DNA of 64,000 bases, from NCBI RefSeq assembly GCF_018687715.1, contig NC_056752.1, positions 15,130,501 to 15,194,500 on the forward strand. The letters run 5' to 3'. The number at the start of each line of letters is the position of its first letter. Position 1 is the first letter of the stretch. The notes under the pieces are model-generated. The model ran no database searches, was not told the origin of the DNA, and saw nothing but the letters and a program-made list of their open reading frames with translations. Shown in pieces: positions 46,918 to 57,674 of this stretch. Source of the DNA: Carya illinoinensis. Taxonomy: Eukaryota > Streptophyta > Magnoliopsida > Fagales > Juglandaceae. The position numbers were made by a program, and so were the translations under genes.

Positions 46918-47984
46918 CTATCCAAGAACAGCTCCTACAGCAAAATCACTTGCATCACACATGATTTCAAAAGAAAGTGACCAATCAGGAGGTTGAAGAA
47001 TAGGAGCAGTGGTTAGCAAAGTTTTAAGCCAACAAAAAGCTTCTTGACACTCGGGTGTCCAATCAAATTTTACATCATTCATCAATAGCTTACATAGAGG
47101 CTTAGAAGTAGAGCTAAAGTCTTTGATAAATCTCCTATAAAAACCCGCATGCCCAAGAAAAGATCTAATGTCTTTAATTGACTTAGGTGTAGGAAGTTTA
47201 GAAATCAACTCAATGTTTTCTCTATCTACTTCAAGTCCTCTAGATGAAACAATATGTCCCAGAACAATGCCATGTTGTACCATGAAATGGCACTTCTCCC
47301 AATTAAGTAGCAATTGCTTCTCTTCACATCTGGCCAAAACAGCTTGTAAATTGGTTAAACAACTCTCAAATAAATCACCAAATACAGAAAAATCATCCAT
47401 AAACACTTCTAGAGTGTTTTCAATCATGTCACTAAAGATGCTAAGCATGCATCTTTGAAAGTTGCTGGTGCATTGCATAAACCAAAAGGCATTCTCCTAA
47501 AAGCAAAAGTACCAAAAGGACAAGTAAAGGTGGTCTTTTCTTGATCCTCTGGTGCTATTTCTAATTGATAGTAACTGGAGAATCCATCTAAGAAACAATA
47601 AAAGGCATGTCCAGCAACTTTTTCTAACACTTGATCAAGAAAAGGCAAAGGGAAATGATCTTTCCTAGTGGCGGCATTCAACTTCCTATAATCTATACAC
47701 ATGCGCCAACCAGTAGGAATCCTCATAGGAATCGATTCATTTTGTTCATTTTTAACAATGGTAAGCCCGGATTTTTTTGGAACTACATGAATAGGACTTA
47801 CCCATTTGCTATCCGAGATGGGGTAAATGATACCCACATCAAGCAATTTCAACACCTCACCTTTAACCACTTCATTCATTGTGGGATTCAACCTTCTTTG
47901 CATTTCCCTAGAAGGCTTTGCATCATCTTCTAAATAAATCCTATGGGTACACTCCAAGGGACTTATACCTTTTATATCAGCCAT
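46918..47984 (-). pseudogene. Athila-2 reverse transcriptase and start of RNase H
   Basis: Two overlapping frames (47984-47424 and 47478-46918) joined by a frameshift near 47455. Motifs: [69 protein letters not shown], then after the shift [16 protein letters not shown] (catalytic pair), LGHIVSSRGLEVDR, FLGHAGFYRRFIKDFS and the RNase H start MCDASDFAVGAVLG. Apart from the shift and a stop near 46918 the polymerase is well preserved. In SSYYQ a Ser replaces the usual Gly of SGYYQ. Confidence 0.92.
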
Positions 47985-47987
47985 TGT

Positions 47988-49157
47988 CTACCCAATAGAC
48001 TTTTTATGCTTCTTAAGGACCTCTAGCAATTTATCTTCTTGTTCACTAGTTAAGTGAGAAGAAATTACCATAGGGAAGGTGCTTTGTGGTCCTAAGAAAG
48101 CATACTTCAACTCCAATGGAAGAGGTTTGAACTCCAAAGTTGGGGATTGCTCCTCCGAAGGTTTGAGGGTTGATGTCAATGGTGGAAGTTGCTCAAATTT
48201 TGGCCTCCATGGTGGTGTAACTTGCTGACCTATTGAGGAAATAAGAGATGAGTTAGTAACATTATCAAATATTTTCAAATCTTCTTCAAATTCCTTTAAA
48301 GAGTCAATAAGTTGAAAGTAATGTGCAGAATTTTCATCAATGAAATTTTCCAGCAAATTCACTTCATGAACTTCTTCAACTTCTTGCGGTTGCCTGCAAA
48401 GATTAAAAATATTTAGCTCCAAGGTCATATTTCCAAAACTCAACTTTAAAACTCCACTTCTACAATTTATGAGTGCATTAGAAGTAGCCAAGAAGGGTCT
48501 TCCGAAGATAACAAGTGCTTGGAAAGTAGAATGATTAGTCAATTGCATGTCGAGTACGACAAAGTCTACTGGATAGTAGAATTTGTCTATCAATATGATA
48601 GAAGTAGATTTCAACTCACCCAATCCAAGCTGAACATAAACATTATAAGGCAATAAGTTCACACTTGAACCTAAGTCTAATAATGCTTGGCCTATTTTTG
48701 AGCTCCCTATCATGCAAGCTATGGTAGGGGATCCTGGGTCCTTGTATTTGGGAGGAGTGTTGGTTTGGATAATAGCACTAACCTGCTCAGTAAGAAAAGC
48801 TTTCTTTTGCACATTCAATTTTCTTTTTACAGTACATAAATCCTTTAAAAATTTAGCATAGGTAGGAATCTGTTGAATAGCATCTAACAATGGTATATTA
48901 ATCCTAACTTGCTTAAAAATTTCAAGAATTTCAGCGTGATGCTTATCTTTGTGCAAAGGGGCTAACCTTTGAGGAAAAGGTGCAAGTGTAGTGCTTGGGA
49001 CACTTTCAGATTTCAAAGGATCATGTGCCTCATTTTCAGAAGGAGGTTTAGAAGTGTTACCATTCTTTTCTACCTCTTGAGTTGGAATGCCAATCACCTT
49101 ACCAATTCTCAAGGTTGTAATAGCCTTGACTTGCTTGACATTTGAATCTCCTGCCAC
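47988..49157 (-). pseudogene. Athila-2 protease region
   Basis: A 389-codon open segment. Upstream blocks are KFLKDLCTVKRKLNV and KAFLTEQVSAII; the active site reads QALLDLGSSVNLLPYNVY with intact DLG. Compared with Athila-1 about 22 residues between KSTSI and DKFYYPVDF are missing in frame (the Athila-1 stretch LQLADRSVKVPRGIVEDVLV). That stretch holds the flap region of the retropepsin fold, so the enzyme is probably impaired. FGRPFLATSNALINCRSGV and the acidic linker to reverse transcriptase follow. It overlaps gag by about 49 bp in another frame. Confidence 0.88.
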
Positions 49158-50637
49158 ACTTGAAATTGGTGGTTTTGGCCTTGGGGATTAGGCTGAGATT
49201 GTGCAGGGAACTTCCCTTTCTCTTGAGCACTCATGGTTGTAGTCAACCTTGTGACTGATCCTCGAATCTCAACAATGGCTTGTGAATTTTGACTATTGAT
49301 AGCAGCTTGGCTTTGCATGAATTGCTGAAAATTGGTGGACAGCTGCTGGAAGTTGGTGGATAATTGCTGGAAATTGTCTTCAAGGTTCTTTTTCTGGGAT
49401 GGCATCTTGTGGTTGGCATATTGAGATAGTCCTGGACCTCCTGGGGTAGTGTAGGGTACAATTTGTGAAGGACCAGCTATGTTGGGTGCAGGTAAAGTAG
49501 CTTGTTCACCTCTCCAACTGAAATTAGAGTGATTTCTCCATCTCGAATTGTAAGTGTTGGAATAAGGACCTGAAAAAGATTTAGCAACCATATTAACAGC
49601 ATTAGATTGATCCAAGAGAACTTCTTTGAAAGCAGGAATGGTCAGGCAATCATTAGTTGAATGCCCTTGGCCCTCACAAATATTACAGCTCAAGGTAATC
49701 TGAGGTACAGCTTGTACTTCATTCACTTTCTTCATTTCTATGGTTTCTAATTTCTTAGAAATCATAGCCAACCTAGCATTCAAATCATCTACTTCTCTCA
49801 GATTATATTTCCCACTCTCTGAAATTGTCCTTGAACTTTCCGACCTATCATGAACATCAGATGTATCCCATGATTGTGCATTTTCAACTAGATAATCAAA
49901 ATATTCAAAAGCTTCCTCGGGTTCTTTGTTAAAAAATGCTCCATTACACATTGTCTCCACAAATTGTCTCATTTTTTGTTGCAACCCCTCATAAAAAAAA
50001 CTAATGACCCTCCAATTCTCATATCCATGATGGGGACATGCATTTAAAAGGTCTTTGAATCGTTCCCAATAATGATAAAATGTTTCCACTTCCTTTTGGC
50101 CAAAATTCATGACTGTCTTTTCAAAGCATTAGTTCTATGCATGGGAAAAAATTTCTTTAAAAATTTAGTTTGCATTTCTTGCCAAGTCCCAATGGATCTT
50201 GGTCTTAAGGAATTCAACCATGTCTTAGCCTTGTCTTTTAAGGAAAATGGAAACAGTTTCAATCTTATGACTTCATCAGTGCATGTTCTATCCATGAATG
50301 TGGAACACACTTCTTCAAACTCTTTGATAAGCAAATAGGGGTTTTCAGATTCCATACCATGAAAGTGTGGTAACAATGGAATCATCCCGGGTTTGAAATT
50401 AAAAGCATTTGCATTAATAGGTAAAATGATGCAAGAAGGTGTGCTAGTCCTAACAGGCTGAAGATACTCTCTAAGAGTCTTGTTTGGATTCTCCACTTCC
50501 CTATCATGATGCTCATTTTCAGCCATGATGCTATCAGTGTCTGATGATGATTCTACAGAAGATGATGCAGAGCTAAAAGATGTCAATGATTGTGTCCTAC
50601 ACAGTCGAGATGTATCGTCTCTAGTCCAACTAGTCAT
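49109..50637 (-). pseudogene. Athila-2 gag
   Basis: Two frames (50637-50107 and 50110-49109), joined by a frameshift at about 50108. The first begins MTSWTRDDTSRLCRTQ, carries TLREYLQPVRTSTPSCIILP and the capsid lead FEEVCSTFMDRTCTDEV, LKLFPFSLKDKAKTWLNSL and TKFLKKFFPMHRT. The second continues FYHYWERFKDLLNACPHHGYE, EAFEYFDYLVENAQSW, a coiled LNARLAMISKKLETIEMKK and an intact CCHC knuckle CNICEGQGHSTNDC, then a repeat of FQQLSTN. The start at 50637 lies 168 bp after the LTR and is plausible. Forms the particle and binds RNA. Confidence 0.88.
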
Positions 50638-50781
50638 ACAAACAAGAGCAGATAATCAAAGACCACTAAAAATAAACAAAGAGAAGGGAAAAAGATTAGA
50701 TGTCACCCAAGCTGTGAAAAGGTTCACAGCTCCACAACGTCCTCTCAGCAGTGGAGGAATGCTCTAATAAGCACCAGTTGT

Positions 50782-50798
50782 CCCCAGCAACGGCGCCA
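50782..50798 (-). promoter_or_regulatory. Athila-2 primer-binding site (tRNA-Asp)
   Basis: The - strand reads TGGCGCCGTTGCTGGGG, one mismatch from the Athila-1 site and from the tRNA-Asp complement. It lies six bases inside the 5' LTR. Confidence 0.9.
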
Positions 50799-50804
50799 AA
50801 AACT

Positions 50805-53612
50805 TGACTCATGGTCGAATCTGCTTCCAAGTGTAGAAGTGTCAAGTTGTATAAAGGATAAGTCCAGGATCGTATTCCACAGGGACAATGGGTTATCAAA
50901 GCGTATAAGAGATTTATGAGTAACAAATAAATCAAGTATGAGAGATGAAAATAAAATTCAAATGCAATGCAAGAAGATAATCGAAGTTGAAATTAGAGTT
51001 TCTAAAACAAACAAATTAACGAACACTTGGGTTGGTTATGAGACTCTCTTTATTTCGGATTCTAGATAATTTTCTCGATTAACAATCCAATCAAGGCATT
51101 GCTAATCGGAAGATACAAATTTAAGCTCAAGTTTTTCAATATTTTCCTAATGGATTCTCTATTTTACTAGTCAAACACACATTAACAAACAATTGAGAGA
51201 GGCCTTGATAGTTTTCAAGCTTTTGTTGTGCCTTTCGCCAACAACAAAACAAGAGCAAGAGCCGCAATCTATTTTCAATTTAAATCTGACTAGTAACATA
51301 GTAAAATCAACAATTAACAACAAAATATTGCATCGATCTAGAATCCAAAACAAATCAAGCTTCGTTCTACAACCCAAGCTTCAAAAATTAGCTACACATG
51401 ATAATTCTAACAACAAAGATTAATCTAAGCAAAGCCATAAAAAAAATCCGTGAGAAGAAATAAAAATAAATAAATAAAACCACAAGCTCCACGCCAACTC
51501 AACTAAGAACTTTAGGAAAGAAAACTGGGCAACTAAAAAAATAATAAAACTGAAAATGAGTCCTTTGAAATAACAACTGAAAAAACACTACAACGTAAAG
51601 CAAAAAAAAAAAAATGAAACCAGCACCGCAAAGCCACCGTCTCCCCTGCGTCTCTAAAGTAACGAAGAAAACAGCCGAAAGAACAATGAAACCCGAGAGA
51701 GAGAGAGAGGAGGCCTTCCGTCCAAAATGTAAAAGAAAAATTCAAAGAAATAATATACTCCCAACTGAACAATGATCTGAACTAAGAACAAAAAAAAAAA
51801 ATGGATTCGACTCCTCAAATTAAAAGCTGCCAACGTAAACGAAAAGAGTAACTAAAGCTAAAAATCTCCCCAGGTCTGTAAACCTCAACCTGAAAAATAA
51901 AAGCAGAAAAAGAAAACAAATAACCAGCTGAATGAAAGGTAGAAGAAGCTACCGAGCAAGAGACAGAGTTCTGTCCCATGAAAAAGAAAAAGAAATAAAA
52001 CTCAGCTCACTCTACTACTACCAGCTACACGAAAACAAGAATTGAAACTAAGCTCTACTCTACTACTATGCTGAAAAGAAAAGAGAGAAATAAAATTCTC
52101 AAACTGCCTAGCATCTAAACGAAAAGGTAAAAGCCAAAACTCCCTTCTAGCCGCCAAGGTCTAAACTAACAGGAAAGAGAAATAAAATGTTGCCGAATTC
52201 CTCAACGAGGTCTGGAACTGTAAAAAAGAAAAGCAGAATACATTAAATGAAAACCAGCAGCAATGAGGTCTAGCGTAAACGAAAAGACCACAAAAAAAAA
52301 ACACCCGAGTGAAATCAAAAGGAATGAATAAAAACTAAAACAAACTGCCTTCTCTCCAACGAAAAAAGAAATGAAATAAAAACTCTGCACTACTCTACTC
52401 CTTAGCGTCTGAAACTTCCAGCTAAATAAATGGCTCATCCCCTGCTGTTGCTGCTTCCCGTCCACATGAAAAAAGAAAAAGAAATAAAAAGCTCAGCTGT
52501 TGCACGTTCAACTTCCATGTGCAGAAGCAAGAAAGGTGAAGTGAACAGCTTTGCTGGTCTGCATGTGTGAACTAGTCCGAATGCTTTGCTGTCTGCTAAA
52601 ACGTGCTGCACAACCGAGTGATCTGGGTGTCTTTATGCTGCTGTACGTTTACTGGTCTGCATGTGTACATGTGTGCATGCATGTGTGAGCTGGTCCACGT
52701 TTTCTACATGTGTTATTTCTCTTCTCCTGCTGTAGCAGCTGCTGCACATCTGAGTGAGGCTATTGATCTCCTGCTGCACGTCCAGCTACTCAAAAAAAGA
52801 AAGAACAAATCTGCTGCTGCTGCACGTGTGAGTTTTCTGCAAGTGTTGTGTCCGAATGAGTGGTTGCTGTCGGCTGCATGTTTGCATGTGTTGATCCGAA
52901 TGTGTTTGCACTTTTCTACATGTGTGCATGTGATCCTGCATGTGTCCGAATGGTCTGCATGTGCATTGTATGAGTCCACTGCATGGTGTCCAAATGGTCT
53001 GCATGTTTGCATGTGTGAGTCCACTGCATGGTGTCCGAATGGTCTGCATGTTTGCATGTGTTGATCCGAATGTGTTTGCACTTTTCTGCATGTGTGCATG
53101 TGATCCTGCATGTGTCCGAATGGTCTGCATGTGAATTGTGTGAGTCCACTGCATGGTTTCCAAATGGTCTGCATGTTTGCATGTGTGAGTCCACTGCATG
53201 GTGTCCGAATGGTCTGCATGTTTGCATGTGTGAGTCCACTGCATGGTGTCCGAATGAGTGGTTGATGTCCATGTGATTTTCTTTCTTCATGTGTGAGTTG
53301 GTGTGATCCAAATGATGTTGCATTTGATCTCTATTAGATGAGATTCCATAAAACCATAATTAACTTCTCTATTTTCTCATAGGTCCCATTCTTTCTTTCC
53401 TTCCATAAATGCCCTACAATATATAAATGAAATAATATTATAGTTTAAGTATTTCAAGGGCAAATATGAGACTTTGATGTGCAAAAATATTGGCATCAAT
53501 TAATTTGACATTCAATATTAGAATTTGATGCATAATTAAGTGTTCAATTCTTATTTGATAAAATAAATCACTCATTTAAGCAACTTAATTATTCAATTCT
53601 AACCCTTTATCA
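50805..53612 (-). repeat. Athila-2 5' LTR
   Basis: 2808 bp, edges TGACTCA and CTTTATCA. It is the longer partner of 41339-43929. The minisatellite spans about 52830-53255 and contains an extra copy of a block of about 180 bp. Remaining sequence is collinear with the other LTR with scattered substitutions. Confidence 0.93.
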
Positions 53613-54119
53613 TGGAGCATCTAGACCAACAACCAAATCCCTCACCTCGTGATCAGCAAGGGTATCGACCTCATCAGTGTAAATTGATGCCTCCTCCTCA
53701 ACTGTCTCCACCTCAGTTGAAGGATTAGACTCTGTAGGCACTACATTCGGATATGCATCTGGCAGCCTAGGAATACTGAGATGCTCAGCAAGTAGTACCC
53801 GTGAAAATAAAACAGGTACTCCTCGGATGGAGATCCTATAAGCCCCTCCGTCATCGGGGCTGGCACTACCGAGCTCTCTATAGAACTTAGCAACAATGTC
53901 AATATAGGAGACTGGCTCCCATGCTTCCTCCCGTGCGTCTAGGATAGGTCCCCAACCACGATCGCTGAAGACTGCTGGCAGTGAATGACCCTCCCAAACA
54001 AAACTCTAAAAATCAGAAATCTTCACTGGTCACTCCAGTGAAACAGTCATCTCCCTGACCGGACCACTACTAGTCCCACCAGGATTGCGTCACTTACATC
54101 CTGCCCTAGAAGAAGACAT
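53613..54119 (-). pseudogene. Plant transposon-associated protein (PF20167-like), N-terminal part
   Basis: On the - strand it reads from ATG (54119) MSSSRAGCK, then, past three in-frame stops, SLPAVFSDRGWGPILDAREE, DIVAKFYRELGSA, RISIRGVPVLFSRVLLAEHL, and an acidic stretch up to VRDLVVG, where Athila-2 entered. The FSDRGW and V-x-x-FY-x-x-L pattern fits the putative plant transposon protein family seen in many plant repeats. The remainder is at 40650-41338. It lies head-to-head with the + strand gene of the same CACTA, separated by about 2.5 kb. Confidence 0.5.
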
Positions 54120-55250
54120 TATAATCAACCTGAAATTTACAATTAAAAATTAGATATACAACATTAACAATAAAAATACATTAAATAACTATTCACAGTA
54201 CACATCAAGGAATAGTAATTTAATAAAGTGAGACATAATGAACAAAATAACTTTTAATAAATAATATCGCTTTATTTAATATTAATGTGATTAATATTAA
54301 TAGAAACCTTAATATTAAATTTTATATTTTTAAATTATGGCATTAATTGTATTATAATATAGAAATTATTTTCAATTAAAATTGATTGGAACTATAATAT
54401 GGAAAAAAAAACAATTAACAAAAATTACTAAAATCTTTTATACCGTTCAAACGTCTAAAATAGTGATCGAACGGTAAAACTGTACATTTGAATGTGGAAA
54501 ACAACGTTCGAATGTATAACGTATACCGTTTGAACACCCAACATAGAGATCAAATGGTCTATGTAATGTTCGAATACTTACATGAACGGTTGAACGGGTT
54601 ACTACTTGGCCCAAACGTTTGAACGTTTAAAACAACGTTCAAACCTATAAATACCGTTCGAACGATATTAACATGAACGGTCGAACGGTTGCAATGTTTT
54701 TGGATGAACGTTTGAACGCCTAAACAAACGTTCAACCAGTTAGTGAATACCATTCGAACGCTTTTTATAGAGTTCGAACGGTATTCAAATCAATTTGGGC
54801 GTCTAGACCGAGTCGACTCAGCCATTGAAATCCATGGAATCCTTTGATTCCATGGATTTTTCACCCACATAAATCAAATACAAACTTAAATAAGCATTCC
54901 TACAAAGCATTAAAGCAAATCTAAGGTGAGTATTGATGGACAAATCGGTTTATCCTAATTGAAACAAATAATCCATCAAAACCTAAATCTAAATGGAAAA
55001 ATGCTTTGAAAAAGAAGAATACCAGTGCATAGATCGATCGGCTTTGAGTGGGTACTGTTTACGTCGGAGAAGATGGCGTTCAACAGCGAAAATCGACGAT
55101 TAACAGCAGAGAACGTACGAAATGTACACGTTTGGCTTTCGTGAAAATGACGTGCATGGAAACTTATATATGCAACATCGTTCGAACGGTATTTGCAAAC
55201 CATTCGAACTTATTAACTGTAATTTTGGTTATTATTAAAAGATGATATTT
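54120..55250. other. Inner CACTA intergenic DNA with TTCGAA repeats and a leader-like stretch
   Basis: AT-rich to 54430; then a dense zone of CCGTTCGAACG, CGTTTGAACG and CGTTCAAAC words (54440-54800). From 54800 to 55210 comes more mixed sequence, including a near-palindrome around CCATGGAATCCTTTGATTCC (54830-54860). On the - strand this may be the 5' leader of the gene at 53613-54119; a related leader lies on + at 58230-58660. A 75-codon frame (54976-55203) has no recognisable domain. Confidence 0.5.
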
Positions 55251-56598
55251 TTATCATTAGTAAATGCATGTTATGACTTGTTTAGTATATTAACATATTA
55301 TATTTTAGTTATAATCTAATTAACTAATATTCTCTATTCTGGCACTATAGATGACATTATATATGATAGTATATATATGTTATATATAGTTTAATATATT
55401 AACATATTAACATATATAGTAATATTTGATTATAATATATAATCAAGCATATATGTTATAGCTACTGACGTCAAGTTGTTCATTAAATTAAACTAAACAA
55501 TCGTATGTCAAGTTGTTCTTTAAATCAAACTAAACAATCGTATGCCAACGAGACTCTGCAGTTAAGTGCAGTATCCGAGATAAGATATGCATTTTTTTAA
55601 GATAATTCTTAATCATTGTCTTCGAGATAAAAAGCTTGTAACATTTCCTCCGTCTTATTTAGTAATTTAACATTATTATTTTACTTGACATCTCGAATTT
55701 GTAAAACTAATCAAATAAAAAAAAAAGATGTAAAAATCATTCGAATGCTTACTATTATGCATTTGAATCTCTTTGTACCCGGGATATTAACGTTTGAATG
55801 TTAAAATTACGGGGAAAAACTTTCCCGCAAAATAATTTTATGTTCGAACGGTTCGTAAGTGACCATTCGAACGTAAATGTTCTACATTTAGACGATAGAA
55901 CCTCACAATCTAGTGCTCGTCTCACCGTTCTCAGTGTCGCTCCCAGTTCATTACCTTCTAACCAATGCCATTCTCTCTCAATCCAGCCCCCAAATATTAA
56001 TAGCTTTCATCCATCTCGTATATTTTCGGATTAAGAGGTTATTTTTACTGGTTTTTGAAGAGATTTTCCAAGGTTTTGGGCATTACATGTACTCTTGCAA
56101 TTTCATCTATCAAAACCAGGTATTTATGCTATCTTTGACTCATTTTGGTTTGAATATAAGTGTTTTCGTTTGCTGCACTGAGTTTGTGATATTGTGTGCT
56201 TTCGTTTAATGTAATGAGTAACATATTTGTTGGGGTTTTCGGAGGTTGAAGACGACTGGAATATGTTCCAGACCCGTTAAAATGGTACACGTTTACCGTT
56301 CAAACTTTAATGTTACGTTCGAACAGTTATGTTCACCATTTGAACGTTATGTTGGTCAGTATTAAAATGTTAATTACAAATTAGAATAGTACTAAATCTT
56401 TAAATCTATCAATTTCAATATTAATTAAACTACAAATAATTTAGATTCAATAACAATTAAATACTTAATCTTTAAATTAAGTATATGAATTTAGTTTAAA
56501 ATACACACTATTGAGAATTATATAAGTATTATAAATTGTTCTAAATAAATATATTAGAATATTATGATCATATTAACTATTTATCAGTGTAGGATAAA
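55251..56598. other. Inner CACTA AT-rich DNA and leader of the + gene
   Basis: AT-rich to about 55740, then TTCGAA-type words (55738-55885). A C/T-rich stretch (55900-56000) reads like a plant 5' leader, followed by T-rich DNA and more TTCGAA words at 56298-56348. No convincing exon is seen between 56040 and 56598. Confidence 0.4.
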
Positions 56599-56960
56599 AT
56601 GGTTGCCATACGTGTTGAATCTGCATCAGATCAAAACTCCTCCACAAATGAAGTTGAGATTTTCACACAAGTTTTGGGTCAACATTCAGGATATTTGAGG
56701 GGTTTGGGTCACTGTGTAAAACCTTATCCCTCTTCCTTTTCTTCTGGGTCTGCCTCTGCGGCCTCTATAGCGCAAGAGAATTTAAATTGTAGAATCAAAG
56801 AATTGGTTGCAAGGTAGCATGAGTTAGAGGCTCAATTGGTGAAACAAGGAGAGATGGAGGCGTGCCTCAAACAACATGAAGAACAACAAGAACAGTTCAT
56901 GAGAGAAATGCAACTCTAAATACAACAGCTTATGCAACAATACAGGTCTCCAAGCAACTG
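56599..56960 (+). pseudogene. Transposase_24-type (Ptta/En/Spm) protein, C-terminal exon
   Basis: Reads MVAIRVESASDQNSSTNEVE then IFTQVLGQHSGYLRGLGHC, the diagnostic VLG-x-x-SGY-x-RGLG motif of this plant En/Spm-associated family. A Ser-rich stretch and a coiled-coil tail (LEAQLVKQGEMEACLKQHEE, FMREMQL) follow, ending RSPSN at about 56960. A splice acceptor-like TTATCAGTGTAG precedes it (56581-56592). Two stops lie within the tail. The upstream exons with the core domain are missing, so no active protein is expected. The family accompanies CACTA transposons; its biochemical role is not settled. Confidence 0.65.
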
Positions 56961-57641
56961 ATGGTTTTTTACGTATAGATTATGACATTATCTAATTATG
57001 TATGAAAAATGTCAGTCTCGTAGTTATTTATTAGTTCACACTTATTATAAAACTTTCATGAGTACTAAACTGTTTCTAATGTATGTTTTTCAAATCTTAT
57101 GAATGTCAAATTGGTTTTTTATTATTATGGGATTTTAATAAAATAGTTTTCGTTCGAACGACCATGTAACATTCGTAATCCGTTCGAACGACATTAGATT
57201 GGTCAAAAAACATTTGACCACAATTTATGACCGTACCGTTCAAACATAACTCAACACCGTTCGATCCATTTACTGTTCAATCTGTTCTTTTAATGTTCGA
57301 ATGGAAATCTATTTTATACTTTTCGAATGTTATCAAAATGTGTGATCATTTGAACGTGTTTTTATAACCGTTCAACCAATTGAATTTCATTCAAACTCCC
57401 AATATCTTACCATTTGAACGTCATTCTGGAATGAAATTGAACCGTGGCAAAAAATAACCCGTTCGAATGGTATCGAATGGTCAATTTCAAAATCGTCCCT
57501 AAAGATATTTTCTGGGACGAAATGGTGATTTTCGTCCCAAAATACCTTCTGGGACAGTGATGTTGGGACGACCTGGGGATGATTTTTTTCATCCCAAAAT
57601 ATTTTCTGGGACAAAATCCCTACAATTTGGGATGAAATTTT
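56961..57641. repeat. Right subterminal zone of the inner CACTA
   Basis: AT-rich to 57140, then CGTTCGAACG-type words in both orientations (57150-57480). From 57490 to 57641 there are inverted GGGACGAAA/TTTCGTCCC and GGGATGAAA/TTTCATCCC words spaced by tens of bases, which could pair. This layout mirrors the left end at 40054-40440. Confidence 0.6.
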
Positions 57642-57671
57642 TCATCCCAAAAAAACGTTTCTGTTGTAGTG
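57642..57671 (-). repeat. Right terminal inverted repeat of the inner CACTA
   Basis: The - strand starts CACTACAACAGAAACG, a canonical CACTA terminus, followed by a T run and GGGATGA. It is flanked by TCA. Confidence 0.75.
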
Positions 57672-57674
57672 TCA

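Larger units (their letters stand above)
41339..53612 (-). mobile_element. Athila-2, full-length Athila-type Ty3/gypsy LTR retrotransposon
   Basis: 12.3 kb with LTRs of 2.6 and 2.8 kb, a tRNA-Asp primer site, gag, protease, reverse transcriptase, RNase H, integrase and a polypurine tract. The duplication TGGAG is at 41334-41338 and 53613-53617. It is the same lineage as Athila-1 ([21 protein letters not shown]) but a different family: the LTRs are unrelated in sequence and twice as long. Coding regions are less decayed than in Athila-1, with an intact knuckle and DDE triad. It interrupts the - strand gene of the inner CACTA. Confidence 0.94.
40054..57671. mobile_element. Inner CACTA-like DNA transposon, carrying Athila-2
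   Basis: Terminal inverted repeats begin CTCTACAATAAAAAAGAG (left) and, on the other strand, CACTACAACAGAAACG (right); both lead into TTTTGGGATGA. The 3-bp duplication TCA is at 40051-40053 and 57672-57674, the size expected of CACTA elements. Subterminal zones are full of TTCGAA-type words. After subtracting Athila-2 it is about 5.3 kb. It holds two gene remnants: one on - (40650-41338 plus 53613-54119) and one on + (56599-56960). No full TNPD-like transposase is present, so it looks non-autonomous. Confidence 0.75.

Noticed and set aside
52713..53323. His/Thr/Met-rich repeat proteins in several frames
   Set aside because: Minisatellite in the Athila-2 LTR read in different frames; repeat number changes between the two LTRs.
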